Of a stretch of 64,000 nt of DNA, positions 9,040-18,995 are shown one piece after another. Under the pieces are notes generated by a model. That model worked only from the letters and a program-made list of their open reading frames with translations, was not told where the DNA came from and searched no databases. How positions within the stretch are numbered: the first letter of the stretch is position 1; each line of letters begins with the position of its first letter. Source of the DNA: Bradyrhizobium sp. (GTDB taxonomy: Bacteria; Pseudomonadota; Alphaproteobacteria; Rhizobiales; Xanthobacteraceae). A program made the position numbers and the translations under genes. The DNA lies in NCBI RefSeq assembly GCF_004799405.1, contig NZ_SSMW01000036.1:19027-83026 (forward strand), read 5' to 3'.

Positions 9040-11650
9040 TCACAATCCTCATGGGCACCACGATCACTTTGCGGACGGGGTTGCCGGCCAGCGCCTGTTT
9101 TACCGCATCGAGGGCCAAAACGGCACCCTCAATTTCCGGATTCTGGGCATTGCGCGCCACCGTAACCTCACCCCGTTTCTTGCCGTTGACCTGAACCACC
9201 AGCGTCACCGTGTCTTCAACCAGCAAATCGCGTTCGATTTTGGGCCAATTGGCCTCCGAAACCAGGCCCGGCTGCCCCAAGACCCTCCAGCACTCCTCCG
9301 CCAGGTGGGGCATCATCGGGGAGAACAGTTGAACAAGGATGACCGCGGCCTCGTGGACCGACCACGCCAGATCCGGCGAGGGTTGCCCCCCGTGCCCCAG
9401 CACCTGGGCCAGCGCATTGGTAAATTCCCTGATGTAGGCGAGGCAGACGTTGAAATGCAGCTTCTCGATGCCGGTCGAGACCTTGTCCAGGGCCCCATGC
9501 GCCGCCTTGCGGAGGCCTAGCGCGTCGGCACCGAACGCCGCCGGCCGCGCCGCCGGCGCCGCCTTGGCGATATCGGCGGATTCATTCACCAGCCGCCATA
9601 ACCGCTGCACGAAGCGCGACGCGCCCTGCATCCGCTCGTCGCTCCAGATCACGTCGCGATCGGGAGGCGAATCCGACAGCATGAACCAGCGCGCGGTATC
9701 GGCGCCATAGGTCTCGATGATGTCGTCGGGGTCGACGGTATTGCGCTTCGACTTCGACATCTTCTCGATCGCGCCGATGCTGATGTCTTCGCCGGTCGTG
9801 ACCAGGTTGGCCCGCCTGCCGTTGCCGCCGACCTCGATCTTCACCTCGGCGGGCGTGACGTAGGAGCCGTCGGCCTTCTGATAGGTCTCGTGCACCACCA
9901 TGCCTTGCGTGAACATGCCGGCGAACGGTTCCTCCATGTCGATATGGCCGGTCGCCTTCATCGCGCGGGTGAAGAAGCGGCTGTACAACAGATGCAGGAT
10001 CGCGTGCTCGACACCGCCGATATACTGATCAACCGGCATCATCCGGTTCGCAACCGGCGGCGTGGTCGGCGCGTGTTCATTCCATGGATCGGTGAAGCGC
10101 GCGAAGTACCACGACGAATCCACGAACGTGTCCATGGTGTCGGTCTCACGCGTGGCGTTGCCGCCGCATTGCGGGCAGGTGACGTGCTTCCAGGTCGGAT
10201 GATGGTCGAGCGCGTTGCCGGGCTTGTCGAAACTGACATCCTCCGGCAGCACCACCGGCAGGTCCTTGTCGGGCACCGGCACCACATCGCATTTCGGGCA
10301 GTGGATCACCGGGATCGGGCAGCCCCAATAGCGCTGGCGCGAGATACCCCAGTCGCGCAGGCGGAAGTTCACCTTGCGCTCGCCCACCGGCGTGGTGCCG
10401 CGCACTTCCTTTTCGAGCCGCTTTGCGACTTCTTCTTTCGCCTGCTCGATGGTCATGCCGTCCAGAAAACGCGAATTGATCATGCGGCCGTCACCGTCAT
10501 AGGCGGTGTCGGTGATGACGAACGTCTTGGGATCCTGTCCCTCAGGGCAAACCACCGGCGTGTTGCCGAGGCCATATTTGTTGACGAAGTCGAGGTCGCG
10601 CTGGTCGTGCGCGGGACAGCCGAAGATCGCGCCGGTGCCGTATTCCATCAGCACGAAGTTGGCGACGTAGACCGGCAGTTTCCAGTTCGCATCGAACGGA
10701 TGCACGGCCTTGATACCGGTGTCGAAGCCCAGTTTCTCGGCGGTGTCGATGATTTCCTGAGCGGTGCCGTGACGTTTGGCTTCCGCGATGAAGGCGGCGA
10801 GCCCTGGATTCTTCGCAGCCACGGCCTGCGCCAGCGGATGATCGGGTGCGATCGCCATGAACTTCGCCCCGAACAGCGTGTCATGCCGCGTCGTGAATAT
10901 CCTGAGCTCGCTCTCGCCGTCGGGCGCGGTTGCCGGATCGAGCGCGAAGCGGACCAGCATGCCTTCGCTGCGCCCGATCCAGTTGCGCTGCATCAACCGA
11001 ACCTTGTCTGGCCAGCGATCGAGCGTGTCGAGTGCGTCCAGCAATTCCTGCGAATACCGGGTGATCTTGAACACCCACTGGTTCATTTCGCGCTGCTCTA
11101 CGAGTGCGCCGGAGCGCCAGCCGCGGCCGTCGATCACCTGCTCATTGGCAAGCACGGTCATGTCGACCGGATCCCAGTTGATCTTGCGCTTCTCGCGCTC
11201 GGCGAGACCCGCGCGCAGAAAATCCAGAAACATCTTCTGCTGATGCTTGTAATAGCCGGGATCGCAGGTGGCGAACTCCCTGCTCCAGTCGAGCGACAGC
11301 CCCATGGTCTGAAGCTGCTTCTTCATCGAGGCGATGTTGTCGTAGGTCCATGCCTTGGGCGCGACCTTGCGCTCGATGGCGGCATTTTCGGCCGGAAGGC
11401 CGAAGGCATCCCAGCCCATCGGGTGCAGCACATTGAAGCCCCTGGCCCGCATCGTGCGCGCCACCACATCGCCCATGGTGTAGTTGCGCACGTGCCCCAT
11501 ATGGATGCGCCCCGAAGGGTAGGGGAACATCTCGAGCACGTAATACTTCGGCCGCGGGTCGTCGTTCCTGGTGGCGAAGATGCCCCGGTCGGCCCAGGTC
11601 TTCTGCCAGTATTTTTCGGATTCGCGGGCGTTGTAGCGTTCGGAGGACAT
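9026..11650 (-). CDS. leuS: Leucyl-tRNA synthetase
   Basis: Class I aminoacyl-tRNA synthetase that charges tRNA-Leu. The HIGH-type motif HMGH (around residue 50) and the KMSKS motif (around 630) are intact, and an editing CP1 domain lies between them. Cys motifs (CPKC, CPQC) near 445-500 suggest the zinc-binding insertion. At 874 residues it is the standard bacterial size. It leads the leuS-lptE-holA operon. Confidence 0.98.
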   Translation of the reverse strand: MSSERYNARESEKYWQKTWADRGIFATRNDDPRPKYYVLEMFPYPSGRIHMGHVRNYTMGDVVARTMRARGFNVLHPMGWDAFGLPAENAAIERKVAPKAWTYDNIASMKKQLQTMGLSLDWSREFATCDPGYYKHQQKMFLDFLRAGLAEREKRKINWDPVDMTVLANEQVIDGRGWRSGALVEQREMNQWVFKITRYSQELLDALDTLDRWPDKVRLMQRNWIGRSEGMLVRFALDPATAPDGESELRIFTTRHDTLFGAKFMAIAPDHPLAQAVAAKNPGLAAFIAEAKRHGTAQEIIDTAEKLGFDTGIKAVHPFDANWKLPVYVANFVLMEYGTGAIFGCPAHDQRDLDFVNKYGLGNTPVVCPEGQDPKTFVITDTAYDGDGRMINSRFLDGMTIEQAKEEVAKRLEKEVRGTTPVGERKVNFRLRDWGISRQRYWGCPIPVIHCPKCDVVPVPDKDLPVVLPEDVSFDKPGNALDHHPTWKHVTCPQCGGNATRETDTMDTFVDSSWYFARFTDPWNEHAPTTPPVANRMMPVDQYIGGVEHAILHLLYSRFFTRAMKATGHIDMEEPFAGMFTQGMVVHETYQKADGSYVTPAEVKIEVGGNGRRANLVTTGEDISIGAIEKMSKSKRNTVDPDDIIETYGADTARWFMLSDSPPDRDVIWSDERMQGASRFVQRLWRLVNESADIAKAAPAARPAAFGADALGLRKAAHGALDKVSTGIEKLHFNVCLAYIREFTNALAQVLGHGGQPSPDLAWSVHEAAVILVQLFSPMMPHLAEECWRVLGQPGLVSEANWPKIERDLLVEDTVTLVVQVNGKKRGEVTVARNAQNPEIEGAVLALDAVKQALAGNPVRKVIVVPMRIVNVVG

Positions 11651-11766
11651 GGAATCTGAAGGGCTTTTGTGGATTCGAGGCCGGTCGAAATGACGGCGGA
11701 CTAGGCCATAGAAGACCGCGAGGGGTCAACGCCTTAAGTGCCTTGATCGGGCCGGTGGGTGTGCCC

Positions 11767-13464
11767 TCAGCTCGCCAGCGCGATCTTGCCGACGCCATCC
11801 AGCATCCGCACGAACCCGTGCTCGACCACTGCGTTGCGGCCGCGATGTTTGGCGGCATAAAGGGCGGCGTCGGCGGCCTCGATCAGATCGCCCGGCCGCT
11901 GCATGTCGCTCGGCGTGGCGCCGGCAACGCCAATGCTGACGGTGACGGTTTTATGGCTGGAGGTGGCGTGAGGCATCGCGAGATTTTGAACCGCGCTGCG
12001 CACCATCTCGCCGATCTGCAACGCGCGGTTCGTATCGGTGTCCGGCAGCAGCAGGCAGAATTCCTCGCCGCCATAGCGCCCGGCAAAGCCCTTGGTCTCG
12101 GCGGCCACGCCGGCCAGCGTTTCGCCGAGCCGGGAGAGGCAGACGTCGCCTTCGGGATGACCGTAGGTGTCGTTGAACAGCTTGAAATGATCGACGTCGA
12201 TCATCAATAGCGACAGTTCGCTGCTGTATTGCTGGGCCTTCATCCATTCGAAGTCGAGCCGGCTCTGGAAGCCGCGCCGGTTGGCGAGGCCGGACAGCAT
12301 GTCAATCGACGCCATCACGGTGAGCCGGTCATTGGTGGCGACCAGTTCGCGCTCGCGCTGGCCAAGCTCGGCCGCCATCGTGTTGAAGGCGCGGGCCAGC
12401 GGGAAAAATTCCGCGGGCAGGCGGCTTTTCGCCGCCCGCACCGACCAGTCGCCCTGGCCGAAGCGTTTTGCTATCGCCGCCATCATTTCGATCGGCTGGA
12501 TGATGAGCCTCTCCGCGGCGATCAACGCGCCGAGCAGCACGAACAGGCAGACGAACGCCAGTTGCAGATAGACCGTGCGAATCTCGCGATTGATGCTCGC
12601 GGCGATCTTCGCTTCGTCAAGGCTGACGATCAGGCGCGAGCCGGTGCCGGGAATACGGGCCGAATGCACCACGCGTTTGGAGCCATCGGCGGCGATGAAT
12701 GAAATCGATTGCGTGGCCTGGTCCGAACCGATCGCCTTGTCGGCGATGGCCGCCAGCAACGGCACGTTGTCCAGCGCCCGGCCGACCATGCTGGCCTGAT
12801 CGAAGGGTGCCGCGACAACGGTTCCCTCGCTATCGATCAGCACGGCCGAAACGCCAGAACGGCCGCCGAGGTCGGCCATGACTTTCGACATCCAGTCGAG
12901 ATTGATGCCGGCAACAATAACCGCGTCCTCGCCGGCGGCGATCGCCGCCACCGGGTAGGCCGCCGTCATGATCGGCAGCTTGGCTGCTCTGGCGAGCAGA
13001 TAATCGCTGAACACGAAGCCGCGGGTCTCCACCGCCTTTTTGAGATAGCTACGGTCGCTGAGATCCACGCCGACGAGGCTGGGCAATGTCGAGCATTGAA
13101 CCCGGCCATTGCCGGCGACGATCGACATGCTTCTGATCCAGGGCAGCTCGACCTGCATGCTCGCGCGCAGAATATCGCAACTGCGGCTGACGCCGCCCGC
13201 CGAGGCCCTGATGTAGGCGGCCGATTTCATCATCGTCTCGACCGAGGAGACGATTTCGCGCTGCGCCTGGACGCTTTGCCGCGCGATCGTGGAAAATTCC
13301 TGGGTGGCCTGTGCGATCTGCTTGGCGCGGGTGTCCTCAAGCGAGCGGGCGCGTTCCAGCATCAACGGCGTCACCAGGATCAGCGCCAGCAATGCGAGCC
13401 GCGCGCGGATTCCGAGAAGCTTCTTGAGTTTCACTCTTTTGCGGTTGAAAGTAACGCGCGACAT
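11767..13464 (-). CDS. Membrane-bound diguanylate cyclase (sensor-HAMP-GGDEF)
   Basis: Predicted to make cyclic di-GMP from GTP in response to a periplasmic signal. Order: a transmembrane segment at about 21-36, a periplasmic Cache-like sensor region (about 37-295), a second transmembrane segment (299-318), HAMP (about 320-370), and GGDEF with an intact GGEEF at 465-469. At the inhibitory-site position (456-459) the sequence is ETKG rather than RxxD, so product inhibition through that site is not expected. I used ATG 13464. The open frame continues 107 codons upstream, but that stretch runs antisense into the divergent yggS gene and lacks family sequence. Confidence 0.9.
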   Translation of the reverse strand: MSRVTFNRKRVKLKKLLGIRARLALLALILVTPLMLERARSLEDTRAKQIAQATQEFSTIARQSVQAQREIVSSVETMMKSAAYIRASAGGVSRSCDILRASMQVELPWIRSMSIVAGNGRVQCSTLPSLVGVDLSDRSYLKKAVETRGFVFSDYLLARAAKLPIMTAAYPVAAIAAGEDAVIVAGINLDWMSKVMADLGGRSGVSAVLIDSEGTVVAAPFDQASMVGRALDNVPLLAAIADKAIGSDQATQSISFIAADGSKRVVHSARIPGTGSRLIVSLDEAKIAASINREIRTVYLQLAFVCLFVLLGALIAAERLIIQPIEMMAAIAKRFGQGDWSVRAAKSRLPAEFFPLARAFNTMAAELGQRERELVATNDRLTVMASIDMLSGLANRRGFQSRLDFEWMKAQQYSSELSLLMIDVDHFKLFNDTYGHPEGDVCLSRLGETLAGVAAETKGFAGRYGGEEFCLLLPDTDTNRALQIGEMVRSAVQNLAMPHATSSHKTVTVSIGVAGATPSDMQRPGDLIEAADAALYAAKHRGRNAVVEHGFVRMLDGVGKIALAS

Positions 13465-13570
13465 CTTCGTCCCCCGACCCCGCGCGCAAGCTAGACAGAA
13501 GGGTTCAAGAAGCCTTTCCTGAATTCGGTAAAATTCGAACGAACCGGCAAATTTACGACCGACCGATGAC

Positions 13571-14260
13571 ATGACAGCCGAAAACCCGCCGCCGATTACC
13601 CCGTCTTTACCAAACGCGCTTTCCGCCGTGCAGCAGGAGATCGTGCGCGCCTGCAAGCAAGCGCGTCGGGACCCGGCATCGGTGACGCTGATCGCGGTGT
13701 CCAAAACATTCGACGCCGGCGCCATCACGCCCGTAATCGTGGCGGGGCAGCGCGTATTCGGCGAGAATCGCGTGCAGGAAGCCAAAGCGAAATGGCCAGG
13801 GTTAATGTCGGCTTACCCCGGCGTCGCGCTGCACCTGATCGGGCCGCTGCAATCCAACAAGGCGAAGGAGGCCGTGGCGCTGTTCGATGCCATTCATTCG
13901 GTCGATCGCCCGAGCATTTGCCAGGCGTTAGCCAAGGAAATCGATTCTCAAAAACGGCGGCCGCAACTGTTCGTCCAGCTCAACACCGGCGAGGAGCCGC
14001 AAAAGGCGGGTGTCGCGCCATCAGAGGCGGACGCCTTCATTGCCGATTGCCGCGACCAGTATGGGCTGGCGATTTCGGGCCTGATGTGCATTCCGCCGGT
14101 CGATGACGCGCCGGCGCCGCATTTTGCGCTGACCGCCAAAATCGCCGCGCGCAATGGCCTGAAGAACCTGTCGATGGGCATGAGCGCCGACTTCGCCATC
14201 GCGATTCAGTTCGGCGCGACCCATGTACGCGTCGGCTCGGCGATCTTCGGGCACCGTTAG
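13571..14260 (+). CDS. yggS: YggS/PROSC-family pyridoxal-phosphate homeostasis protein
   Basis: PLP-binding alanine-racemase-fold protein that buffers pyridoxal phosphate and affects amino-acid pools; no catalytic reaction is established. The PLP-lysine motif LIAVSKTF is at residues 40-47, and the conserved FGENRVQEA, HLIGPLQSNK and SMGMSADF segments follow in the expected order. Length is 229 aa. It is divergent from the diguanylate cyclase and nearly abuts the convergent hydratase gene. Confidence 0.93.
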   Translation: MTAENPPPITPSLPNALSAVQQEIVRACKQARRDPASVTLIAVSKTFDAGAITPVIVAGQRVFGENRVQEAKAKWPGLMSAYPGVALHLIGPLQSNKAKEAVALFDAIHSVDRPSICQALAKEIDSQKRRPQLFVQLNTGEEPQKAGVAPSEADAFIADCRDQYGLAISGLMCIPPVDDAPAPHFALTAKIAARNGLKNLSMGMSADFAIAIQFGATHVRVGSAIFGHR

Positions 14261-14271
14261 CCCAGCGTCGC

Positions 14272-15057
14272 CTACTTGAATGCGACCGACACCTTGCCGA
14301 CCCCACCGAAGTCGGCCTCGAACAGATCGCCCGATTGAATCGGCAACGGCGGGTGGCAGGTACCGGTGGTCACGACCTGGCCCGCTCTCAGCGGGATGCC
14401 AAGCTGACGAAGTTCGTTGGCAAGCCAGGTCAGCGCAATCCGGGGATCGCCGAGCACATTCTTGCCGTGACCGATGAATTGTTTTCCGCGCAGCTTGATA
14501 ACCGGTCGCTCTTCGACGAGATCGAGCGTGCGCCAGTTCGAATTTGTCGCCGCGCCGAGAACGAACAAATGGGCGCAGGCATTGTCGGCGATGATCTGCG
14601 CGGCTCCGGCGCGGACAAAATCCGCGAATCTCGAATCCGGAATCTCGATCGCCGGATGAAGCGTGTCGACTGCGTCGAGAACCTGTTGCACGGTGTAAGG
14701 AACCGATCGCGGCGGCAGATCCATCGCCATGCTGAAGGCGAATTCGGGCTCGGCGACGCGCATTTCATTTCCCGCCATGGAAGCCGTGCCGCCATCCGCA
14801 ATGAGCGTCTCGGAAAAGATCCGGCCAGCCATCGGGCCGTCGACATTGATGTGCTTTTGTCCGGCTTCGCTGGTGGCCGCGATCTTCCAGCCGAACAGGG
14901 TCCCGGCCGCGTATTGTTCGATTGCCGCCTGAATCGCGTAGCCTTCGGCACGGTCGTGCGGCCGCTGCGACGGCTCAAGTCCTCCGAACTTTGTGCCGGC
15001 TCGCCAATGATCGTGCAGGGTTCGCGACGAAGCCGCTATCTGATGTTGATCGAGCAT
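14272..15057 (-). CDS. 2-keto-4-pentenoate hydratase-like protein (FAH superfamily)
   Basis: Resembles the hydratase/decarboxylase branch of the fumarylacetoacetate hydrolase superfamily, which acts on 2-keto acids in aromatic meta-cleavage pathways. Visible are the metal-ligand region RVAEPEFAFSM (about 95-105), the HPAIEIPDSRF segment and a C-terminal GQVVTTGTCHPPLPIQSGD with the family G-T-C motif. I chose ATG 15057 (261 aa); the frame extends 11 codons further but without family sequence. No pathway genes adjoin it, so its substrate is unknown. It lies 25 bases behind the L,D-transpeptidase gene on the same strand. Confidence 0.8.
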   Translation of the reverse strand: MLDQHQIAASSRTLHDHWRAGTKFGGLEPSQRPHDRAEGYAIQAAIEQYAAGTLFGWKIAATSEAGQKHINVDGPMAGRIFSETLIADGGTASMAGNEMRVAEPEFAFSMAMDLPPRSVPYTVQQVLDAVDTLHPAIEIPDSRFADFVRAGAAQIIADNACAHLFVLGAATNSNWRTLDLVEERPVIKLRGKQFIGHGKNVLGDPRIALTWLANELRQLGIPLRAGQVVTTGTCHPPLPIQSGDLFEADFGGVGKVSVAFK

Positions 15058-15082
15058 TGTTTTTGCGATCCCGCAATGACGC

Positions 15083-15652
15083 TCATCCAATCACAATCCT
15101 GGTGTTTGGACCCAATCGCGCCAACAATCGCAGCATCGCGGCCCTGGTCATCGAAACGCATCCGGCGGTTGGCGAAAAATCCGGGCGCGCCAGATGCAGG
15201 AATACGGCGCTGCCGCGGCCGGCGACGCGCGGCCGGGTATTGTGGTCGATCTCGACGATGAAATCATAAAGATGGTCGTCGCGCTTGAGCCGGTCGCCGC
15301 CGCTTTCGCGATCCCGCCACATCGGCTGGTTGTAATGGCGGCTGCGAGGATCTTCGCACCAGGCGTCGTCAGGCTTGATGGCGCGAACCGGCAGAAAAGT
15401 GCGGGGACGTGGATGGCGGTCGGCGCGCCACCACAATTGTCGCGGCCGGAACGTGCCTTTAGGGCTCCCGCCATCGCCTTCGCGCTTGTCGGCCCTGATG
15501 CCGCCGCGCCCAAGTGCGACGGGCACCGTCTGGCCGCCCGCCACGAGCCAGCCCCGGCGCGGATTGCCGGCGGCGGCGCGAATCCGGATCGCGGACAGCG
15601 GCCGGTCGCGCAGGCCGGTTGGATAAGTAGTTGAAATACTGGAGCTTCTCAT
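15083..15652 (-). CDS. L,D-transpeptidase (YkuD-fold) family protein
   Basis: The C-terminal segment FLHLARPDFSPTAGCVSM holds the His and Cys of the YkuD catalytic site (HxnTxGCVS), so it probably cross-links or modifies peptidoglycan. At 189 aa it is a single-domain form. I see no convincing signal peptide; the N-terminus carries several Arg residues and few hydrophobic ones. Either the start is misplaced, export uses another route, or it acts in the cytoplasm. It is unrelated in sequence to the second L,D-transpeptidase at 52245. Confidence 0.82.
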   Translation of the reverse strand: MRSSSISTTYPTGLRDRPLSAIRIRAAAGNPRRGWLVAGGQTVPVALGRGGIRADKREGDGGSPKGTFRPRQLWWRADRHPRPRTFLPVRAIKPDDAWCEDPRSRHYNQPMWRDRESGGDRLKRDDHLYDFIVEIDHNTRPRVAGRGSAVFLHLARPDFSPTAGCVSMTRAAMLRLLARLGPNTRIVIG

Positions 15653-15876
15653 CCGAAAGTAAACCCTGCGGTTGCGGCCAGGCCTGCAAACGTCCTATTT
15701 CGCGCCCATTACAGGACATTCATCAAAAGCCGCGGAATTCTGGAGTAGACTGCGCCGCGGCTTGTGAATCTGTAACAGTTCCCTACCTCAAGACGAACCA
15801 ATACCTGACCACCCATTACCGGCTCGGCTGAAGGCGCTTTCCGCTCTCATCTGCCGCTTCCAAAGGATTGTACGCT

Positions 15877-16563
15877 ATGGCCAACGCCCGCAAGATCCTG
15901 ATCGTGGATGACGACACCGATCTGCGCGATACGCTGGTGGAACAATTGTCACTGCACGAAGAATTCGAGGCCTCCGCCGTCGATACCGGTGCCAAGGGTG
16001 CCAACGCCGCCAAGGCCAACGCTCCCGATCTGGTGCTGATGGATGTGGGGTTGCCTGACACCGATGGGCGCGAAGTCGTCCGCTCGCTGCGCAAGGGCGG
16101 CTTCAAAGCGCCGATCATCATGCTCACCGGACACGATACCGATTCGGACACCATCCTCGGACTTGAGTCCGGCGCCAACGACTATGTCGCCAAGCCGTTT
16201 CGTTTTGCCGTGTTGCTGGCGCGGATCCGGGCGCAACTCCGCCAGCATGAAGCCAGCGAAGACGCGGTGTTTTCCGTCGGTCCGTACAGTTTTCGGCCCG
16301 GTTCCAAGATGCTGACCGGCGCCAATGCCAGGAAAGTGCGGCTGACCGAAAAGGAAACCGCGATCCTGCGATTTCTCTACCGGGCCGGCCAGTTGCCGGT
16401 GTCGCGCGAGACGTTGCTGCAGGAAGTGTGGGGTTATAATTCGGGCGTCACCACGCACACCCTGGAAACCCACATCTACCGGCTGCGCCAGAAGATCGAA
16501 AAAGACGCCGCCAATCCCGAGATACTGGTGACGGAAGCCGGTGGCTACAAGCTGGTGCCGTGA
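15877..16563 (+). CDS. OmpR/PhoB-type response regulator
   Basis: Two-domain DNA-binding regulator. In the receiver domain the acidic pair is VDDD near the N-terminus, the phospho-acceptor Asp is in LVLMDVGLPDTDG, and the conserved Lys is in AKPF. The C-terminal winged helix ends with TLETHIYRLRQKIEKD. I chose ATG 15877, with AAAGGA at a good distance, over the TTG at 15868; it gives 228 aa. No sensor kinase lies nearby. A small cyclic-nucleotide-binding gene follows after 60 bases. Confidence 0.92.
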   Translation: MANARKILIVDDDTDLRDTLVEQLSLHEEFEASAVDTGAKGANAAKANAPDLVLMDVGLPDTDGREVVRSLRKGGFKAPIIMLTGHDTDSDTILGLESGANDYVAKPFRFAVLLARIRAQLRQHEASEDAVFSVGPYSFRPGSKMLTGANARKVRLTEKETAILRFLYRAGQLPVSRETLLQEVWGYNSGVTTHTLETHIYRLRQKIEKDAANPEILVTEAGGYKLVP

Positions 16564-16623
16564 TACGATTCGGGCGGCGATTCGTAAAAATGGTACGCCA
16601 AGCGCTTCCCGATCCGGTTCTGC

Positions 16624-17073
16624 ATGTCGATCGAAGATGATGTTGCCCTGCTCGAGCGCGTCCCGACACTGCGCCTGTTGGGGACGGCCGCCCTGCGCAT
16701 GCTGGCGATCGGCTCCGAGCAGCGTGATGTTGCACGGGATGATGTGCTGTTCTCGATTGGCGATGACGCCGATTCAGGGTTCATCGTTCAGCATGGCACG
16801 TTCCAGATCAGTTTTGAGGACGGTAGCGGCGCCGAAATCGTCGCGGGTCCTGGGGCGTTGATCGGCGAGCTGGCGCTGGTCGTTCCGATGCAGCGGCCCG
16901 CTACCGCGGTCGCACTGGAGCATTGTTCGGTGATTCGCATCGCGCGCAGCCTGTTCCAGCGGGTGCTGGAAAGCGATCCGGCCGCGGCGCGCCGGCTGCG
17001 CGATGAATTCGCCAGCCGCACCAGCCAGATCGCCAGCGATATCGTGATGGCCGGCGCGAAACTGAGCACTTAG
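16624..17073 (+). CDS. Stand-alone cyclic-nucleotide-binding domain protein
   Basis: The 149-residue protein is almost entirely one Crp/Fnr-type beta-roll. The first strands are in ARDDVLFSIGDDADSGFIVQHG and the phosphate-binding cassette region is GPGALIGELALVVPMQRPATAVA. There is no helix-turn-helix, so it is not a Crp-type DNA-binding regulator. It probably senses a cyclic nucleotide and acts through a partner. Its position 60 bases behind the response regulator suggests a common transcript. Confidence 0.85.
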   Translation: MSIEDDVALLERVPTLRLLGTAALRMLAIGSEQRDVARDDVLFSIGDDADSGFIVQHGTFQISFEDGSGAEIVAGPGALIGELALVVPMQRPATAVALEHCSVIRIARSLFQRVLESDPAAARRLRDEFASRTSQIASDIVMAGAKLST

Positions 17074-17136
17074 CTCCGCACCATTTCCCGCCGTCTCCGC
17101 GAAATGCAGCGACGACGAATAAAGCGGACACGGCGC

Positions 17137-17952
17137 TCAGACCTCGAGCGTTACCGTGACCGGCACATGATCGGACGGCCGGTTCCAGCCACGCGCGTCT
17201 CGCGTGATCCTGAAATCGCTGACGCCGTCCTTGAGCGCGCGCGACACCCAGATGTGATCCAGCCTTCGGCCGCGATCGGCCAGCGTCCAGTCGGCGGCGC
17301 GGTAACTCCACCAGGTGTAGACTTTTTCCGACATCGGAATACGCATCCGCGCGACGTCGACCCATTCGCCGTGGCTTTGCGCCGCCAATAGTTTCTCGCA
17401 TTCGATCGGGGTATGCGACACGATTTTCAGCAACTGCTTGTGCGACCACACGTCGTTCTCATGCGGTGCCACATTGAGATCGCCGACCAGGATATGCCGG
17501 TCGTCGCCGCGCGGATGCAGCGGCTCGCAGGCCTTCATCTCGTCGAGAAACCGGAGCTTGTGTTCGAATTTCGGATTGAGCGCGGGATCGGGAATATCGC
17601 CGCCGGCCGGCACGTAGAAATTGTGGACTACCAGCGGTTTCGACAGCTGCGCCTTGTCGCCGAACGCAACCGAGATGTGCCGCGAATCGATCTTGTCGCA
17701 AAAGGTGCGGATATCCGTGGTCTGGAATGGCAGTTTCGAGATCACGGCGACGCCGTGATAGCCCTTCTGCCCGTTCAGTGCGACGTGTTCATAGCCGAGG
17801 CGTTTGAAGCGTTTCAGCGGGAAGGCATCGTCGATGCATTTGGTTTCCTGCAGGCACAGGACATCCGGCCTCACCGACTTGAGAAACCTGGCGACGATAT
17901 CGATGCGCAGGCGCACCGAATTGATATTCCACGTGGTCAGGGAGAAGCGCAT
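17137..17952 (-). CDS. xthA: Exodeoxyribonuclease III (XthA)
   Basis: Mg-dependent AP endonuclease and 3'-5' exonuclease of base-excision repair. The EEP-fold catalytic residues are visible: Asn in TTWNINSVR, Glu in CLQETK, the GDLNVAP motif and the C-terminal Asp-His in PSDHVPV. The 271-aa length is normal. It is the last gene in the minus-strand series aminotransferase-ftsK-lolA-xthA. Confidence 0.95.
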   Translation of the reverse strand: MRFSLTTWNINSVRLRIDIVARFLKSVRPDVLCLQETKCIDDAFPLKRFKRLGYEHVALNGQKGYHGVAVISKLPFQTTDIRTFCDKIDSRHISVAFGDKAQLSKPLVVHNFYVPAGGDIPDPALNPKFEHKLRFLDEMKACEPLHPRGDDRHILVGDLNVAPHENDVWSHKQLLKIVSHTPIECEKLLAAQSHGEWVDVARMRIPMSEKVYTWWSYRAADWTLADRGRRLDHIWVSRALKDGVSDFRITRDARGWNRPSDHVPVTVTLEV

Positions 17953-18043
17953 GGAAAGGATGTATCAGCGCAAGGGCAGAAAGACACGTCTCATCACACC
18001 CTTCGCGCGCGTCTCGAACGATCGCGGCAGGATGGGAGCGGGA

Positions 18044-18880
18044 CTAGTTGTTCGATCCCGGATAATTGGTGAAGTCGATCTTGAACAGGCCTGGATCGAT
18101 TTTCTTCGAGGAATCCAGATTGTAGACCGCAACCGTGGTGTCATAGCCTTGCGGATCGGTCACCGTCCATTGCTTGAGCTGGCCGTCCTTGGCCCCGATC
18201 ATCAGCATCAGGCGGCTGGTGCCGATCAGCGCCTGCTTCTCCTCGATGGTGACGCTGGTGAAAACACTGTCCGATGTCACGTTCACGACATTGGTGTCCT
18301 TCATGAGATCGATGCGATCGGACAGCAGATAACGCAGCGGCGTCTGCGACAGCGGGTAGATGTCCTGGGTCGCAAGCTTGCGATCGCGCACGGCTACCGA
18401 CGATCCGTCGGCGATAATGTCGATCGGACTCGGCTCATCATATTCGAAGCGCACCTTGCCGGGCTTCTGGATGTAAAAATCGCCCTTGGTCCTGCTGCCG
18501 TCGGGCCCGACCTGAACGAAATTTCCAACCAGCGTTTGCAGCGACGACAGATAGGAACTCACTCTGCCGGCCTGCGCCTTTTGACTGGCATCGAAGGTCG
18601 CGAAAACATTGGCGGGCAGATTCCGGCGCGGATCGGGGATCACCGGATTCGGCACCGCCGCCGGTGTTGCCCCGGTCGTCAGCGGGCCTTTTTGCAAATC
18701 CGACGCACTCATCTGGACGCCGTCGCGGGCCTTCGGCGCGGGTTTTGGGATCGGTACGGTCTGGGCTGATGCCGGGATTACCGTAGCGGTCACAAACGCC
18801 GCGATCAGCATGGCCAACCCGGGGCGCATGCGAGGATTTGCGAATCGCTTTGCCGCCGGGAATTTGAGATTCCTGTCCAA
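18044..18880 (-). CDS. lolA: Outer-membrane lipoprotein carrier protein LolA
   Basis: Periplasmic chaperone that ferries lipoproteins from LolCDE to the outer membrane. A signal peptide ends near PASAQ. A proline-rich linker of about 60 residues follows, then the LolA fold with KGDFYIQKPGKVRFEYDEP. The start is uncertain. I prefer TTG 18880 because AGGA lies eight bases upstream; ATG 18829 has no visible ribosome-binding site and would leave only a short n-region, and a far ATG at 18970 also exists. With TTG 18880 the protein has 278 aa. The long linker before the LolA domain is unusual compared with enteric LolA. Confidence 0.85.
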   Translation of the reverse strand: MDRNLKFPAAKRFANPRMRPGLAMLIAAFVTATVIPASAQTVPIPKPAPKARDGVQMSASDLQKGPLTTGATPAAVPNPVIPDPRRNLPANVFATFDASQKAQAGRVSSYLSSLQTLVGNFVQVGPDGSRTKGDFYIQKPGKVRFEYDEPSPIDIIADGSSVAVRDRKLATQDIYPLSQTPLRYLLSDRIDLMKDTNVVNVTSDSVFTSVTIEEKQALIGTSRLMLMIGAKDGQLKQWTVTDPQGYDTTVAVYNLDSSKKIDPGLFKIDFTNYPGSNN

Positions 18881-18995
18881 CGCGTCGTCCTGCCTGATTC
18901 TCGGCCGTTTTATCGTGCTTTCGGCAAAAGGGGATATCGTTTTTCCGTGAGAATACAGAGCCAACTCCAACAGTCCTTTTAACCCGCTTATGCCT

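Noticed and set aside
9890..11659. A 589-codon open frame antisense to leuS
   Set aside because: High GC content opens long antisense frames. The reading is rich in His/Arg/Gly with no domain, and leuS on the other strand is unmistakable. The same applies to the long frames antisense to ftsK, amtB, acsA and hemY.
13465..13785. 107-codon upstream extension of the diguanylate cyclase
   Set aside because: The extension lies opposite the divergent yggS gene, has no membrane or sensor sequence, and ATG 13464 is followed directly by a plausible basic n-region and transmembrane helix.
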